Positions 34,635-45,914 of a stretch of DNA of 64,000 nt are shown here, piece after piece. Position numbers and translations under genes: made by a program. The notes under the pieces are model-generated. The model worked only from the letters and a program-made list of their open reading frames with translations, did not search any database and was not told where the DNA came from. This DNA is from Globodera rostochiensis. Taxonomy: Eukaryota; Nematoda; Chromadorea; Rhabditida; Heteroderidae. The stretch covers positions 858,193 through 922,192 of the forward strand of contig JAEVLN010000016.1 of assembly GCA_018350325.1 (NCBI GenBank). Reading direction: 5' to 3'. Position 1 is the first letter of the stretch. The number at the start of each line of letters is the position of its first letter.

Positions 34635-36319
34635 AACGAATAATGGCACCCGTGATGATTGTGAATAATTTTTTTGTTTCTTGCTCATCGGATAATTATT
34701 CTGGTCTTCTTTTTTTTTTTGGTCTACTATTATTGTTTACATTTTTTTTTCTTCTTTATTTTACTTCTGGCCAATCGCTAGTTTGGCCATAAAACAACAA
34801 ACAAAAACGAATTTATAAAAAATGAAAGAAGAATTGTAATGGATTAAAAACACACTAATTAGCGTAGCGCGGCGCGTCGGACCTCTCCAATTACTAAGTT
34901 TCAAAAAGTGGGAACTTTTCCAAAAATTCACAATGGATTTATGCAACAGCAAACCTTTGGAGACACTAAATATTTTGCCAACTTCTGAAAGATCCGGATT
35001 TGAACTTTTTTTCCCCCATAAAGCATTTTTCGAGAAAAAAAAATTATCGAAAAATCAACCAGGTGTGAAATTCTTGTCCAGAAATGTGATTTCAATGCTA
35101 AAGAATTGATCCTATAAGAAAATTTTAGATTGCTTGCATGCCAATAAAGTTCTTAATAGATTTATGCGTTAAATTGTAATTATTCAAAGGAAAAGCATTG
35201 AAAAATATTTAAAAAATGAACTGTGCCTAATATATTCTACTACGAGCCATGCGTGATACAATTTTTACGAAAGAATAATTAATTTGTTAAAAGAAGTTGA
35301 GAGGCTTGAATTTTGTATCGCCCGATTGTCGTGCGCAAATGGCGCAGTTGCATAAAGCGCCCACCATTTACGTTTCTTCGAGGGTTCAAACCCGTTTCCA
35401 CGCAAATCTTTTTTTCATTTTTTTTCATTTACAAGCAATTTACAATTTTATTTAGATAAAATTTTTACTTTAATCACTAGGGCTGGGATTTATATGGAGT
35501 TTTCACTGAATGCTACTTGGCCTGAAATGCACGAAAAACCATGTTTTTAAGTCACAACGATCGTTTTTCATCGAGTTATAAAAACATATTTAAATTAATA
35601 AAAACAATGTACAGTGGTCGCCATAACTATTTTGACAAATTGAATTTGTTTTTAACGCTTAATGAAGCATTGTGAGAAAAAGTGGCCAAGGGCTTTTTTG
35701 TAGCATTTTTTTAGTGGACTTTAAAATGATGAAGAGCATCAGACATCAAAACATTGGTTGACCCCATGTCCTATGTATCTATTTTGACAAAATTTAAAAA
35801 ACAAAAATTCAATATTTTGTGTGGCCCAAAATCCGCCCAATTTTGGTAATACTGCAGTTTGCCCCCCCCCCATTTTTTGAAAAAATATATGTTTTTTTCA
35901 GAAGTCGATAAAAATGTGTACTGAATCTGACATTTATTTTACCCAATTTCGAACCCGAATTCGAACAATTTTTCCTAAATTTAAAATTTCCAAAATACAA
36001 TTTTAGCCTCAAAATCATTCAAAAAAATGAATTTGCTCAAACCCAAAATTATCATCAAACGCATACATACCTATCTTCGTTTCTTGAGTCAAAATTTGAA
36101 TAAGACCGCATTTTATCAAACATTGATTCAGGATATCCTGGATCCTGGTGCTTTACCAGGATTCCGGCTCAGGAGTCCTGGAAAATCATGTCAGGACTCC
36201 TGTCCTGTCCGGTCTCTACCAATTTCACCTTTAATGGGTAATAGGTTTAGGGATGTTCGAGACCCAAAAAAAAAACAGGCCAAATTCCCTTGTAAAGGAC
36301 CGAAAATCTTCAATATAGT
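34635..36319. other. Intergenic DNA between PUF and the right duplication arm
   Basis: AT-rich. Contains a tRNA-like SINE head (35328-35410), a copy of the ATTCGAACAATTTTT / GAACCCGAATTCGAAC inverted word repeat (about 35900-36000) and a truncated hAT-like element with only a right end TCCGGTCTCTA at about 36208-36218. No exon recognised. Confidence 0.5.
35328..35410 (+). repeat. tRNA-like sequence, probably a SINE head
   Basis: TGGCGCAGTTGCATAAAGCG forms a perfect four-pair D stem and an A box; GGGTTCAAACCC is a B box. The acceptor stem pairs at only about four of seven positions and no proper anticodon stem is seen, so it is a tRNA-derived repeat or pseudogene, not a working tRNA. Confidence 0.5.
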
Positions 36320-36467
36320 AATCCAACAAGAAGTGCCAAATCAAACAACGATTCAGCAACTAAAGCATTTATAACACACACAAAATTCATCGTAATGATC
36401 CGTCGAGACCGCCCTAATATAGTATAATTAATGTCCAATCACTCATTTTAAAAGTCCGATCACTCAT

Positions 36468-38130
36468 TTAAGCGTCGTCGCTAATGTCCTTAATGCGCCC
36501 AATGCGATGGTATTCTTTGTAGGCCCAGTCTTTGACCAAAAAATATGTGACGGTGGGGAAGAAGAACATCCACCAATGCGGCAATTGCCTCTTGACGGGC
36601 TGAAAATGTGCAGAAAACAGAAACATTATTTGAACAACACAGACGACAATTTTAAGGCAAATTCTGCAGAATTGGGAACCCAAATTTTTAAACAAAAAAT
36701 AAAAACTTTTAATATAAATTCGTTAGAATAGTTTTTAGGGCTGTTCTGGGACGTAGAATTCGAACCTGACCCCCCATTTCGCACCGATTTCGAACCCCGG
36801 CCCCGAGAATTCGAATTTTTCGAAAAATCGATTTTTCTAAATTTTGAACAAAATATTGAAAAAGATCGTTTCCGGGGTTTTCTGATGCGTAGAATTCGAA
36901 TCCGATATCTAAAAACCCATAAATTAATTCGTTTGTTGTTTGCAAAAAAAATGGATTTTTTGAAAATGGGGGCGCCAGCTTTACTATTACCGGAACACAA
37001 GTATTTGATGAAAAATCTTGGGCCAAATCAATGATTTGACAAAATCTAATGTCAGATTCGTGATTGATCAGCTCCCCCCGAAACCTACAGAATATAAATT
37101 TTTAGCTCAAATAACAAAAAAATGAATTATTTGGGGATCCCCATAATATTCTGCAGAATTGCCCGACAATTAATTAATTTATGAATTTTTAGGTCCAAGA
37201 AACGTTAATTCACGGCTTTTCGGGGAGGTATAACCGTGGCAAACATTTATTTAAAAGCATGCCTTTACAAATGCGTCGTAAAAAAAGTCCTTCCAAACAT
37301 TTTGCTCACTCGGGGCGAGTCGAATGAAATACCAACCATAGGCCTGCAAAAAACTTCAAATGAAAAATGTAATAATTTAAGTTTTAACAATTTTAATCTC
37401 AAAACGTCCGGAGGTCCAAACAAAAAAATGTTTTCTTTAGTTTAATTTGGCGGGATTCAATATTCCCGGAAAATCATTCGGGAGGGGCCAACAAACGGAC
37501 ACGGACGTTTGAGTGTGGGACGTTTGAGTGTGGCAAAGTTTGAAAGACTATAACTTTTTTCAAACTTAACTAAATCAGTTATGCATGGTATTTCCTGAAA
37601 GCCCTAAGTCTTTAGAGTTTACATTAAAAAAAAAGCTAAGCGATTCGAAACTTTTCAAAAAAGTTATAACCGTACAAACAAAAAAAGTTCGGGTTTTCCG
37701 GGCTAATTTTTTTCATATGGCTATAACTTTTTTGAAAAGTTTCGAATCGCTTAGCTTTTTTTTTAATGTAAACTCTAAAGACTTAGGGCTTTCAGGAAAT
37801 ACCATGCATAACTGATTTAGTTAAGTTTAAAAAAGTTATAGTCTTTCAAACTTTGCCACACTCAAACGTCCCGCACCCGCCAACAAAAACTCCGAATAAA
37901 CGGTGTTTAAATTTTGAAAAAAAAGATAAAAAGTTTTTTAAAAAAAAGGGGGGGGGGTGGGGACAAACCCCTACCTATTACTAGAGACCGGAAAGTTCAA
38001 TTTTTTTTTGTACAAAAGAACCCAAAAATTTTTTGGTTTTGGGTCCGGACTCTACTGCCTATTACCCAAAAACGACCTTTCCCAAATTGCCGAAATGCTT
38101 TTCGCCGGCACGGATCAGTGACAAACGCAT
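36468..38130 (-). CDS. UQCRQ: Cytochrome b-c1 complex subunit 8, copy B
   Basis: Minus-strand exons 38130-38077, 37343-37269 and 36599-36468 encode the same 86-residue protein as copy A; all 261 coding bases match. The complex III features are unchanged (FGNL, APSEQ, one hydrophobic span, basic-acidic tail). Both introns keep consensus ends (AAG/GTCG, TTT/GTAAAG, TTGCAG, TTTTCAG). Intron 1 is enlarged by a 383-bp fold-back element and a 76-bp hAT-like element. NDUFA7 ends about 300 bp upstream on the same strand, so the two respiratory-chain genes could be co-transcribed. Which copy is ancestral cannot be told from the sequence alone. Confidence 0.85.
37496..37878. mobile_element. Fold-back element, TSD GCCAACAAA
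   Basis: Arms of about 150-160 bp are almost perfectly inverted (left about 37505-37665, right about 37720-37872) around a short centre. Exact 9-bp duplications GCCAACAAA lie at 37487-37495 and 37879-37887. The core AAAGCTAAGCGATTCGAAAC followed by AAAAAAGTTATA is shared with other fold-back repeats here. It lies in UQCRQ-B intron 1. Its transcript would form a long hairpin. Confidence 0.9.
37982..38057. mobile_element. Short hAT-like MITE in UQCRQ-B intron 1, TSD CCTATTAC
   Basis: Left end TAGAGACCGGA, right side TCCGGACTCTACTG. Exact 8-bp duplications CCTATTAC at 37974-37981 and 38058-38065. The right terminus has three extra bases (CTG) relative to the left. Confidence 0.8.
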
Positions 38131-38433
38131 TTATTCGTTGGTTCTGCTGTAGTTGTCTATCCGCTTAAATTGATTACAAAAAAACAAAAAAAAAGAAGAG
38201 CCTCCACAAGAAATAAATGTCTCAAAAAACAAATTAATTGATAACTCAAACGTTTTGAAAATGTTTTTCTTTATTCATATTTAATCACAAAAACCTACCT
38301 ATTTGCTTATGTATCAGAGGCAACAGAAAAAAACGGAATTAAAATTCCAATTATATTTTTGCAGAAAAATCGTCAAGCTTCTGTTGCCACTCAAAGAATA
38401 GACACACAACATCAATACAAATCAGTTCTCGCG

Positions 38434-40262
38434 TCATTGCTGCTGCTTCAGATACGTGTCGAACTTCGCGAGTCTGAAAAAAAGAGGAAAACAACAATTT
38501 TATTTTTGTTAAATTAACGGACTTTCGATTTAAATTTTAAAATAAAAAAGCTAAATAAATCATTGTCAAATTTTAAATGGGTAAAGAGAGCAGAGAGGGC
38601 GTACTTGGCGAGTTCCGGGTTCTTCTTCTGCGAGTACTCCTCGTCCTCGACGTTGCGCTTCCCATTCATAGCCAAAGCCCGGAGTTGGAAAATTGAGACC
38701 AAAATTTTGGGCTGGGCCTTTATTGAAGGCAGCACTTATATCCTTGTCCATTTTGTCGGCACTTAAAATGGAGAGACTAAAAATGCCAAAAAATTTTCAA
38801 AAAAAAAATTGCATTTTTTGGAAAATTCGATAAATCAACCATTCCTATTTTTACACAATTTTTTCAAGAAAAATGTTAAAAATTCTACAATGTACCGAAA
38901 ATCGAACACATTTTTCGAAAATTGCTTAAAAATGCAACCCCTAAAATCCAAGATTCTAAAAAATGTACCGAAAATCGAACACATTTTTTCGAAAATTGCT
39001 TAAAAATCCACCCCCTAAAATCTAAGTTTTTTTTGTTGGCAAAAAATTGCTTAAGAAACCGTACGTCGTCGGCGCTCCAACGACGGCGCCTTGCAATAAT
39101 GCCACGGAACCGTCCGCCTTGTAAACGGGCATCGGCGGTTTAACATCGCGTCGCGCATCCCGATCCAGGTAATAATTGTCGGCCAATTTGTGATGGACGC
39201 CGCCCTGCGCCATCGCAGGCTCAATGCTGCGGCTGGACTGCGTGTTGGGGAAACGGTTGGGCGGCATGTACACGCACTGGAATGGAAATAAATAATTAAA
39301 TTTATGGGAATTTTGAGACATTTAGACTTCAGGTGGTTCGAGTCAATATTCAATAATGGCCAACTCCGGGTTCAATATGTACACAAAATTAGAGACCGGA
39401 TTTTGTGAAAAATCCTGGATCAGGATTTGGAAAAGACCAGGATGATCAGGATTAAAATCCTGTTTTTCAGGATATCCCAAATTCAAATTCTCCAAAAATC
39501 AACGTAAAATCTTTCAAAAAAGCCACAAATTACAATAAAAAGGCAAGTAATGACTGAATTCATGCTTTTTGGAAAGATTCATTGGGCAAAATTAAATTTT
39601 GAATTTTCAAAAAATTTCGTATTCGGGACGGGGTTCGAATAGGTCAAAACTAATGTCAGAATCAGATTCTTTACCCTGGAACACACCCAAGAAACACCTT
39701 TTTAGCGAAACAAAAAATTTTTGTTTGGGAGACTGTTCTTAACATTGCTCGGATCAGGAGTCCGGTGGAAAAACCTGTCCGGTCTCAAATCTAAATGCGC
39801 AAAACAAAAATCCCGGATCAGAAATAGGATTTCGGAAATGACCAGGATTAAAAATCCTGGTTTTCAGGATATCTTGATCCTGGTACGTGCGGACCAGGAT
39901 CCTAGACCAGGATTTCGGAAATGACCAGGATTAAAAATCCTGGTTTTCAGGATATCCTGTATCCGGGTGCTTCAACGAAAATACCAGGATTCCGGATGCG
40001 GAGTCCTGGAAAATCCTGTCTGGTCTCTACTCAAAATGCGCTAAAACAGAAAGTTTTGGGAGAGTTTAGTCACCACTAATCATACACTATTCTGTTTTGG
40101 GTGTTCAAAGGTATGCTGGTATTGTCAACAAACCTCCCCATCTGGACCAGGAATGCCCGCTGGTGGCGTCAAGTCTGTTTTGCGTTTGATGTGCATCAAA
40201 TAGTCGCGACACCATGCAATAAACGGGCTCGGAGCCCGGTTTTTCAAGCCGGGCGGCACCAT
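38434..40262 (-). CDS. NDUFA7: NADH dehydrogenase (complex I) subunit NDUFA7, one-base frameshift
   Basis: An accessory subunit of mitochondrial complex I. Minus-strand exons are 40262-40134 (MVPPGLKNRAPSPFIAWCRD...), 39276-39065, 38761-38605 and 38473-38434. The diagnostic block HHKLADNYYLDRDARRDVKPP in exon 2 (shown here in part) corresponds to human HKLSNNYYCTRDGRRE. Exon 3 reads FNKGPAQNFGLNFPTPGFGYEW. After YEW the good frame continues one base out (KRNVEDEEYSQKKNPELAK) and joins exon 4 (LAKFDTYLKQQQ, stop). The GGG run at the TGGGAAG site therefore appears one base too long; without it the gene gives 178 residues. This could be an assembly error or a real lesion. Intron 1 contains a hAT-like element (39390-40028). 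Confidence 0.8.
39390..40028. mobile_element. Composite hAT-like element in NDUFA7 intron 1
   Basis: Left end TAGAGACCGGA at 39390, right end TCTGGTCTCTA ending 40028. Flanks CACAAAAT (39382-39389) and CTCAAAAT (40029-40036) match at 7 of 8. The interior is full of ATCCAGGATCC words. An internal terminus-like CCTGTCCGGTCTC at about 39773-39785, followed by sequence resembling the right flank, suggests partial duplication or nesting. Confidence 0.7.
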
Positions 40263-41032
40263 TTTAGGCACTTTTGGCATTTTTGAAATATACGACTTAA
40301 AATTGCAAATTAATTTTCATTAAATCCAGCACTCCACACTGCCAGCTGCATGCAGCTGCGGGAGCAGGACGGTCGGCGACACCGTTTCGGTATTTCGGCG
40401 CTGCCGTTTCGGCGCCCGGGACGTCTCGGCGCCACCATTTCCGCGCCAATCACTAATTTTTAGAGAATAAAAATAGTTTCCACAAATTTTGACCAAAAAA
40501 AAGGGTCCACCCTATGGTTTTGTCAACTTTTGACCAAGTAAACGACTCTTTTACCCGCTAAGGCTTGCCGTGATCTGGATTTCTGGTTTAAAATCCAGAA
40601 ACAATCCAAAGAACAGAAGTTCCGTTGGATCTGGATTTTGGATCCAGAAAAAATCCAATATATTTTGTGATTTTTAGTCCATATTTTGGCGTAGTTGGCT
40701 TAATACATGTTTTGAATGATCCATTACATATTTTGCGGTTTTAGTCCATATTTTAAGTCAATATATCACGTTTCAGTCTGTAGACTCTCGGCTCTAATAA
40801 TCGTCACATATTGCCTTTTATTACGCCCATTTTTTGAAGGAAGAAAAATTTGTTTGGATTTTTTTTGTTGTTGATTTAATGGTGTATGTTAACGCAAATG
40901 TCGAATATTATTATGTCGAAAATCATTTACATAATACGGTTTTTAGCGATTTCTGTTAAAAATTTGGGGCAATCCTATAGATTGTATTTGGGATTGGACA
41001 TTAACCATTTTTGCGCGCGCGCCACACCTGGC
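40263..41032. promoter_or_regulatory. Divergent intergenic region between NDUFA7 and ARP6
   Basis: 770 bp separate the two divergently oriented start codons, so both promoters should lie here. The region also holds GGCGCC/TTTCGG words (40370-40450) resembling 26080-26140, and GGATCTGGATTTT words (40570-40660) related to the MITE interiors. No specific promoter element can be assigned. Confidence 0.45.
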
Positions 41033-44000
41033 ATGGCCCAGTTGCAGACACTGATTTTGGACAACGGAGCGTACAGCATCAAGGCGGGCTATGCCACCGA
41101 CAAAAGTGCCAGGTTTGACGGTTCATTCGGTCCTGTTTCTGCTGTTTGTGATAAGGTTAGCCGGACGGACTGGTGTAGTTGCTTTGGTTGGTACTGTGTG
41201 CTTTATGAATTGGGGGGCAATGGTGAAGAATTGGGGGTCCCGACGGAAATTTTTTTTTTTAATTTTAATGTTTAATAAAGTTTGTTTTCTAGGGTAACCG
41301 AGCTCGGATTCGTGTTCTACATTTATTTTTACCCCTAGAAAATATGCATTTAAAACAAAATTTTTTTTTGTCGAAACCAGGGCTGCCATTTTGTCCCGGA
41401 AACGTGGCATTCGCCCCGTTTTGGGGTTGAGTGCCACGTTTTTTGCCCCATTTCTGCGCTGAATTCAATTTAATTCCATCATTTGATCGCAATTTAATGG
41501 ATTAATCTTTACAAATTTGTAAACATTTCGGGGTCAGATTGTTTTTTAATTTTTGTTCGAATTTTCCGTATAAGCCGAAAGTGGTCCTCAAAAACTCGGT
41601 GTCCTCTAAAATCCCCCGGTTCGTCCGGGTTGGTATCGGGCGAGTCAACCAGTAAGACGGCTATTATTGTATTTAGAATTTTTCCGAACACTGTGTTCAA
41701 ATCGAAGAGTGAGAGGAAGCGCATTTTTGTGGCCGACGAGTTGGAGGAGTGCACGGACCGGTCAGCGCTGTTCTTTGTTCTGCCGTTTGAGCGCGGCTAT
41801 CTCGGCAAGTTTTGGGGGCTATTTTAGAGAATTTTCAGGACTCAAAACATATAAAAATGGGGCAAAAGTTGCACAATTTGTCTCTAAAAAATGTTTCATT
41901 TTTGTGGATTCAGTGAATTGGGACACACAGCTACAGGTTTGGAACCGCGTGTTCGGCAAGGACGGCGCCGGACTCAGCGTGGACTTTGAAAACTGTCGAC
42001 TGCTGCTCACGGACCCCAACGAAGTCGCATTGTTCGCAAAAAAAATATATATATATGAAAAAATTTTGATAATTTTTTTTTGGGTTATATGGGATGGTAT
42101 AAGGGGAGACCTTTTTTTTCCCAAAATTACCAAAAAAAATCCAGTTTGCCCAAATATCAGAGGCCTGTTCAATAAAAAAAACTTTAAAAATGTTGGCAGA
42201 ATTTTTTTCGATTTTCAAGAAATAACTATTCCAAATTTCTAAAAGCAACCAAAAACTATTCCATATAATGTTTATATAAATAATAATGAATAAATAACAC
42301 TGTTTTGGATGCGCCCCCTCCCCCTCTTTTTACAGTGCTTTTGCGGACAATACGGAAGAGATCATTTTCGAGAATTTCCGCTTCAATTCTTTTCTCAGAA
42401 CTTCAGGTTTGATGCATTTTGAGTTAGATGAACACTTTTAAAACTAATAAATGTGATATTTAGAGACCGGACTGGATCTGGATCTGGATTTTTAATCCAG
42501 AAAATCCAGATCCAGGCCATTTCCAAAATCCAGAATCCAGCTTTTTTTTTTCAAAATTCCGGTCTCTAGTGATATTTGTGCTAGATTTGTTTTTTGAGCG
42601 GTCTTAATTTTTTTTTTTTTTTGGAAAATGTCAAAAAATGCATATTCGCTTTTTTGAGGTTTTAGGGTTTAAACTTTAAACATAACATTGAAATTTTTGA
42701 GTTAAAAATTTGTTTTAGTAATTTTTAAAAATGCTCTCATTTTAGCTCCCGCCTGTACAGCGCAGGCGCACTGCTCGTCCGAAAATCCGTGCTGTATTGT
42801 TGTGGACTCTGGGTTTGTGCTGCTTCATTTTTTTGTTTTAAATTTAAAAAAAAAATTGTCTAATTTATAGGCACTCATTCACGCACATTGTGCCATTTGT
42901 TGAGGGGAAAATTGTGCGCGAGGGAATTGTCAGGTTTTTTAAAATTTTTGCATAATTTAATACATAAAATCGGGCAAAATGTCTTGTTTTAGAGAGGCAT
43001 AAAGTGGGAATTTGGGATTTTAAGAGTTAAGTTGATCCAAAACTTGTATAAAAAAATCCAAACGAAAACTGTGGGCATGTTTGGTTTCAAATTTAATTTT
43101 TAAGAACCGACGTTGGTGGCAAAGCGTTGACCAATCAGCTGAAGGACTGGATCTCCTACCGTCAACTGCACGTGATGGACGAGACGTACCTGATCAACTG
43201 TGTGGGTCATAAAAAGAAAGAAGAAGCAATTTTTTTCAATAATTTTTACCCGTTTTAATGGGGGGAAAAAGTGGAATTGTAAACCCAGATTATTTTCATT
43301 GAAATTTACGGGGTAAATTTTTGCGATTTTTAAAATTCCGGTTTATTATGACCCTTGATTTATTTTATAGTAGGTAATATGATGCACTTTCTATCGTTTG
43401 TGCACAAAAAAATTTTTTTTTCAATTTTATGTGAGGAAAGTTGTTGACTTTTCAGTGTAAGGAGGATTGCTGCTTCGTGTCCACCAACTTTCAGCATGAC
43501 ATGGAACATTGGCGGTGGGTGACATTTGCTGTTTTTTTTTGTAATTAACAATTTGCACTTAAAATGTCATGGTAATGTAAAACAGCGTTTCTTGTTAGTA
43601 CTTAGATTTGCTCACGCGTGGGTTGTCGGTCCAAACCAGAGGGATGTAATTGGATGCCAACAACAACAATAAAAAAATCCGGAATTCCGAAGTTTTTGGA
43701 CTATTTTCTTAAGAATTTTCGTCAAAACAAAAACAAAAAAATTCAAAATTTTTCGGTGTGGCGTGGCGCCTATCGGCACCGCCGACCCGCCCCCCCCCCA
43801 AACTGATGATCCAAAACTATGAAAAATCCTGCCAATTTTTGTAAAATTCCCAATTTATTCCGCCAAAAATTCCGTCCGGACCTAAACATGTCCGGAAATC
43901 CGATTACATCCCTGGGGTCTAAACCGAACCGTAAAATTGGGATTTTTTCGTTTGATTATAACCAACAAAAAAAAAATCCGCGGAACCGACAACCCCAATT

Positions 44001-45565
44001 TGTGGGGACGCACGACAAAATATTGAAGCTGTTTTTGCTTTGTTGCTGTTTGATGTTAATGATTTGTTTATTTAATTTTGGGGCAACGGTATACCTGTCC
44101 TTGTTGGCTCAGTGGTTCTATTCTCTCTATTCATTCCCGGTTCGGAACCCTTTCACTGCGACGTAGCATATTTTATTTTGGAATTTGTTTGTTTGTTGTA
44201 CAATCTCCGAATGATGACCATTTATTTGCTACTCCTTATGTGTCAGTGACGAGAAAGAAAACCACCAAATTGTTCAAGATTTGGCTGACGGAGATTTGTT
44301 ATTATACATAAAACTTTTTGCAAAATGAATTTATTTTCTTAAAACAAAAATTTTTATGTTTGTTTTTCTGTTTCAGTGCCAACCGAGTTGACTACATTTT
44401 GCCGGATTTTGTACACACAACCCGTGGGCATGTGGTGAAACGGAATGGCGGCAGCAATCGGGTGAAAGCTGATGCTGATGACGCACCGGGTACTGCTCCA
44501 GCACCACGACCAGCACCACCACCACCACCACCACCAACATCGCGTCATCAACGCAAACCGCAGGGGCTCGCTGCTGTTGATGATCATGACAGCCAGCAGA
44601 AGCTGACGCTGGGCGTTGAACGCTTTGCACTGCCCGAACTGCTGTTTCGGCCAACCGATGTGGAGATCAACCAAATGGGTCTGCCGGAGGCGTTGTGTTC
44701 GTCCATTGAACGGCTGCCCAAAGGTCCCCTCTCCTCCCCTTCCCCACCCCTCGGGGTATGCCGAAATTTTCAATGAAAAAAAAAATGTGCCCTTTTTAGT
44801 TTTTTTTTTTAAATTTAAAATTCTCAACAAAAATTGGCCACAATTTTCCCGATGTGTTGGTTTTTGTAGTTTTATATGGTAAAGCAAAATTTACCCCATC
44901 GTTTTTTGTAAATAAAATTTCAGAAATGCAATTGCTGATGGCGAGGAACATTGTGCTAACCGGAGGAAATGCACTTTTCCCGGGCTATCGCAAAAGAATG
45001 TAAAGTTTTATATTAAAATAAATTTTTTTTTTTACCATTTTGGTGGTGGTGACCAACCATTTTTAAAAAATCAATTTTGTTCCCCTTTTGGTCTTTGATC
45101 AGAGGGTAGGTGGTATATGATCATTTGGAGTTTTCACCATTGTTCAAACAACAAAAAAAATCTGATCAATGTTGGGGATTTTGTAATCGGATCTTGTGCT
45201 TGACTTTTTTGATTTGTTCATTTTTGATCATCAGTGAACTGGACGTGCGCTCGATGTTGCCCGATCATTACACACTGAACGTGCAGCAGTTGCCGTCCGA
45301 TCCCATTTGCCATCCATGGGAGTGCGCGCGAGCTGACCTCCTCTCCGTTGTTGGAGCTGCTTCTGTTTGTTCTGGTTCTGGTGCTGGTCTTCAAACAGTA
45401 TCCGCTGCAGCACAACCATCTGCCTCATCGTCTTCTTCGAATTCGTCTCGTTTGGAAGCCAAATTTGTGAGCCGCGCAGAGTACGAGGAGAGCGGGTCAA
45501 ACATTTGTCGACGACGCTTCGCCAACGTGTACAGAAACAACAGCAGCAGCACCACCAATCGATGA
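41033..45565 (+). CDS. ACTR6: Actin-related protein 6 (ARP6/ACTR6)
   Basis: ARP6 is a nuclear actin-related subunit of the SWR1/SRCAP remodeller that deposits H2A.Z. Eleven exons (41033-41112, 41677-41804, 41914-42031, 42336-42406, 42746-42812, 42871-42933, 43105-43201, 43456-43514, 44377-44723, 44924-44999, 45235-45565) give 1437 nt and 478 aa; human ACTR6 has 396. Actin-fold signatures are [14 protein letters not shown] (residues 7-20), [17 protein letters not shown] (about 147-163), [12 protein letters not shown] and [14 protein letters not shown] (about 351-364). The extra length is a Pro/Ala-rich insert in exon 9 (about residues 245-290) and a Ser/Ala-rich insert in exon 11. Intron 2 is GC-AG (CTCG/GCAAGT). 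Intron 4 carries a MITE. Confidence 0.92.
42461..42568. mobile_element. hAT-like MITE in ARP6 intron 4, TSD GTGATATT
   Basis: Ends TAGAGACCGGA and TTCCGGTCTCTA. Exact duplications GTGATATT at 42453-42460 and 42569-42576. The 108-bp interior is largely GGATCTGGATTTTTAATCCA-type words. Confidence 0.92.
43515..44376. repeat. ARP6 intron 8 with dispersed repeats
   Basis: Holds the GGCGCCTATCGGCACCGCC motif at about 43767-43785 with its AT-rich and C-run flank. At 44098-44166 there is a tRNA-like stretch, TTGGCTCAGTGGTTCTATTC plus GGTTCGGAACCC, resembling Pol III A and B boxes and probably a SINE head. Confidence 0.5.
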
Positions 45566-45914
45566 AAATGAAATGGACTTTTTTTGTTTGTTTTTGTATG
45601 TTCATGTTTCCGTAGAATTTGGAGAGCATTTTAAAATTTGATGGCAGGAAATTTGGTACAAAGTTGCAAAAAGAATTGTTTTGTTTCTTTGAAATGATGT
45701 TTTTTTTTTAAAGAATTTTGAGGATTTCTTACATTTTGCTTTGTCGTTTTTACAAATATTTTTTTGTTTATTTTGCACGCTTTCAATTTATGCAATGCGT
45801 TTAAAATTTCTTTTTTTTTAATGTCATTTGAAAAGTTTATTTTTTTGCACAATATTCACATTTGGAACAGTGACTGTTTCTTGCTGATTGGAAGTGTTCT
45901 GTTCGTCTTCAACC

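Larger units (their letters stand above)
36320..38290. repeat. Inverted segmental duplication, right arm (with UQCRQ copy B)
   Basis: Inverted counterpart of 26140-27780. It is longer because a fold-back element (37496-37878) lies upstream of exon 2 and a different short hAT-like element (37982-38057) sits in the same intron. Unlike the left arm it lacks the MITE of 26344-26524, so these insertions post-date the duplication or were lost. Confidence 0.85.

Noticed and set aside
35328..35410. Functional tRNA gene
   Set aside because: A and B boxes and the D stem are good, but the acceptor stem pairs poorly and no anticodon stem forms, so it was kept as a SINE-like repeat.
36108..36218. Complete hAT-like MITE
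   Set aside because: Only the right end TCCGGTCTCTA is present; no left terminus or matching 8-bp flank was found, so it is a truncated copy.
41388..41460. hAT-like element starting CAGGGCTGCCATTTT
   Set aside because: No inverted partner or target duplication was found within reach.
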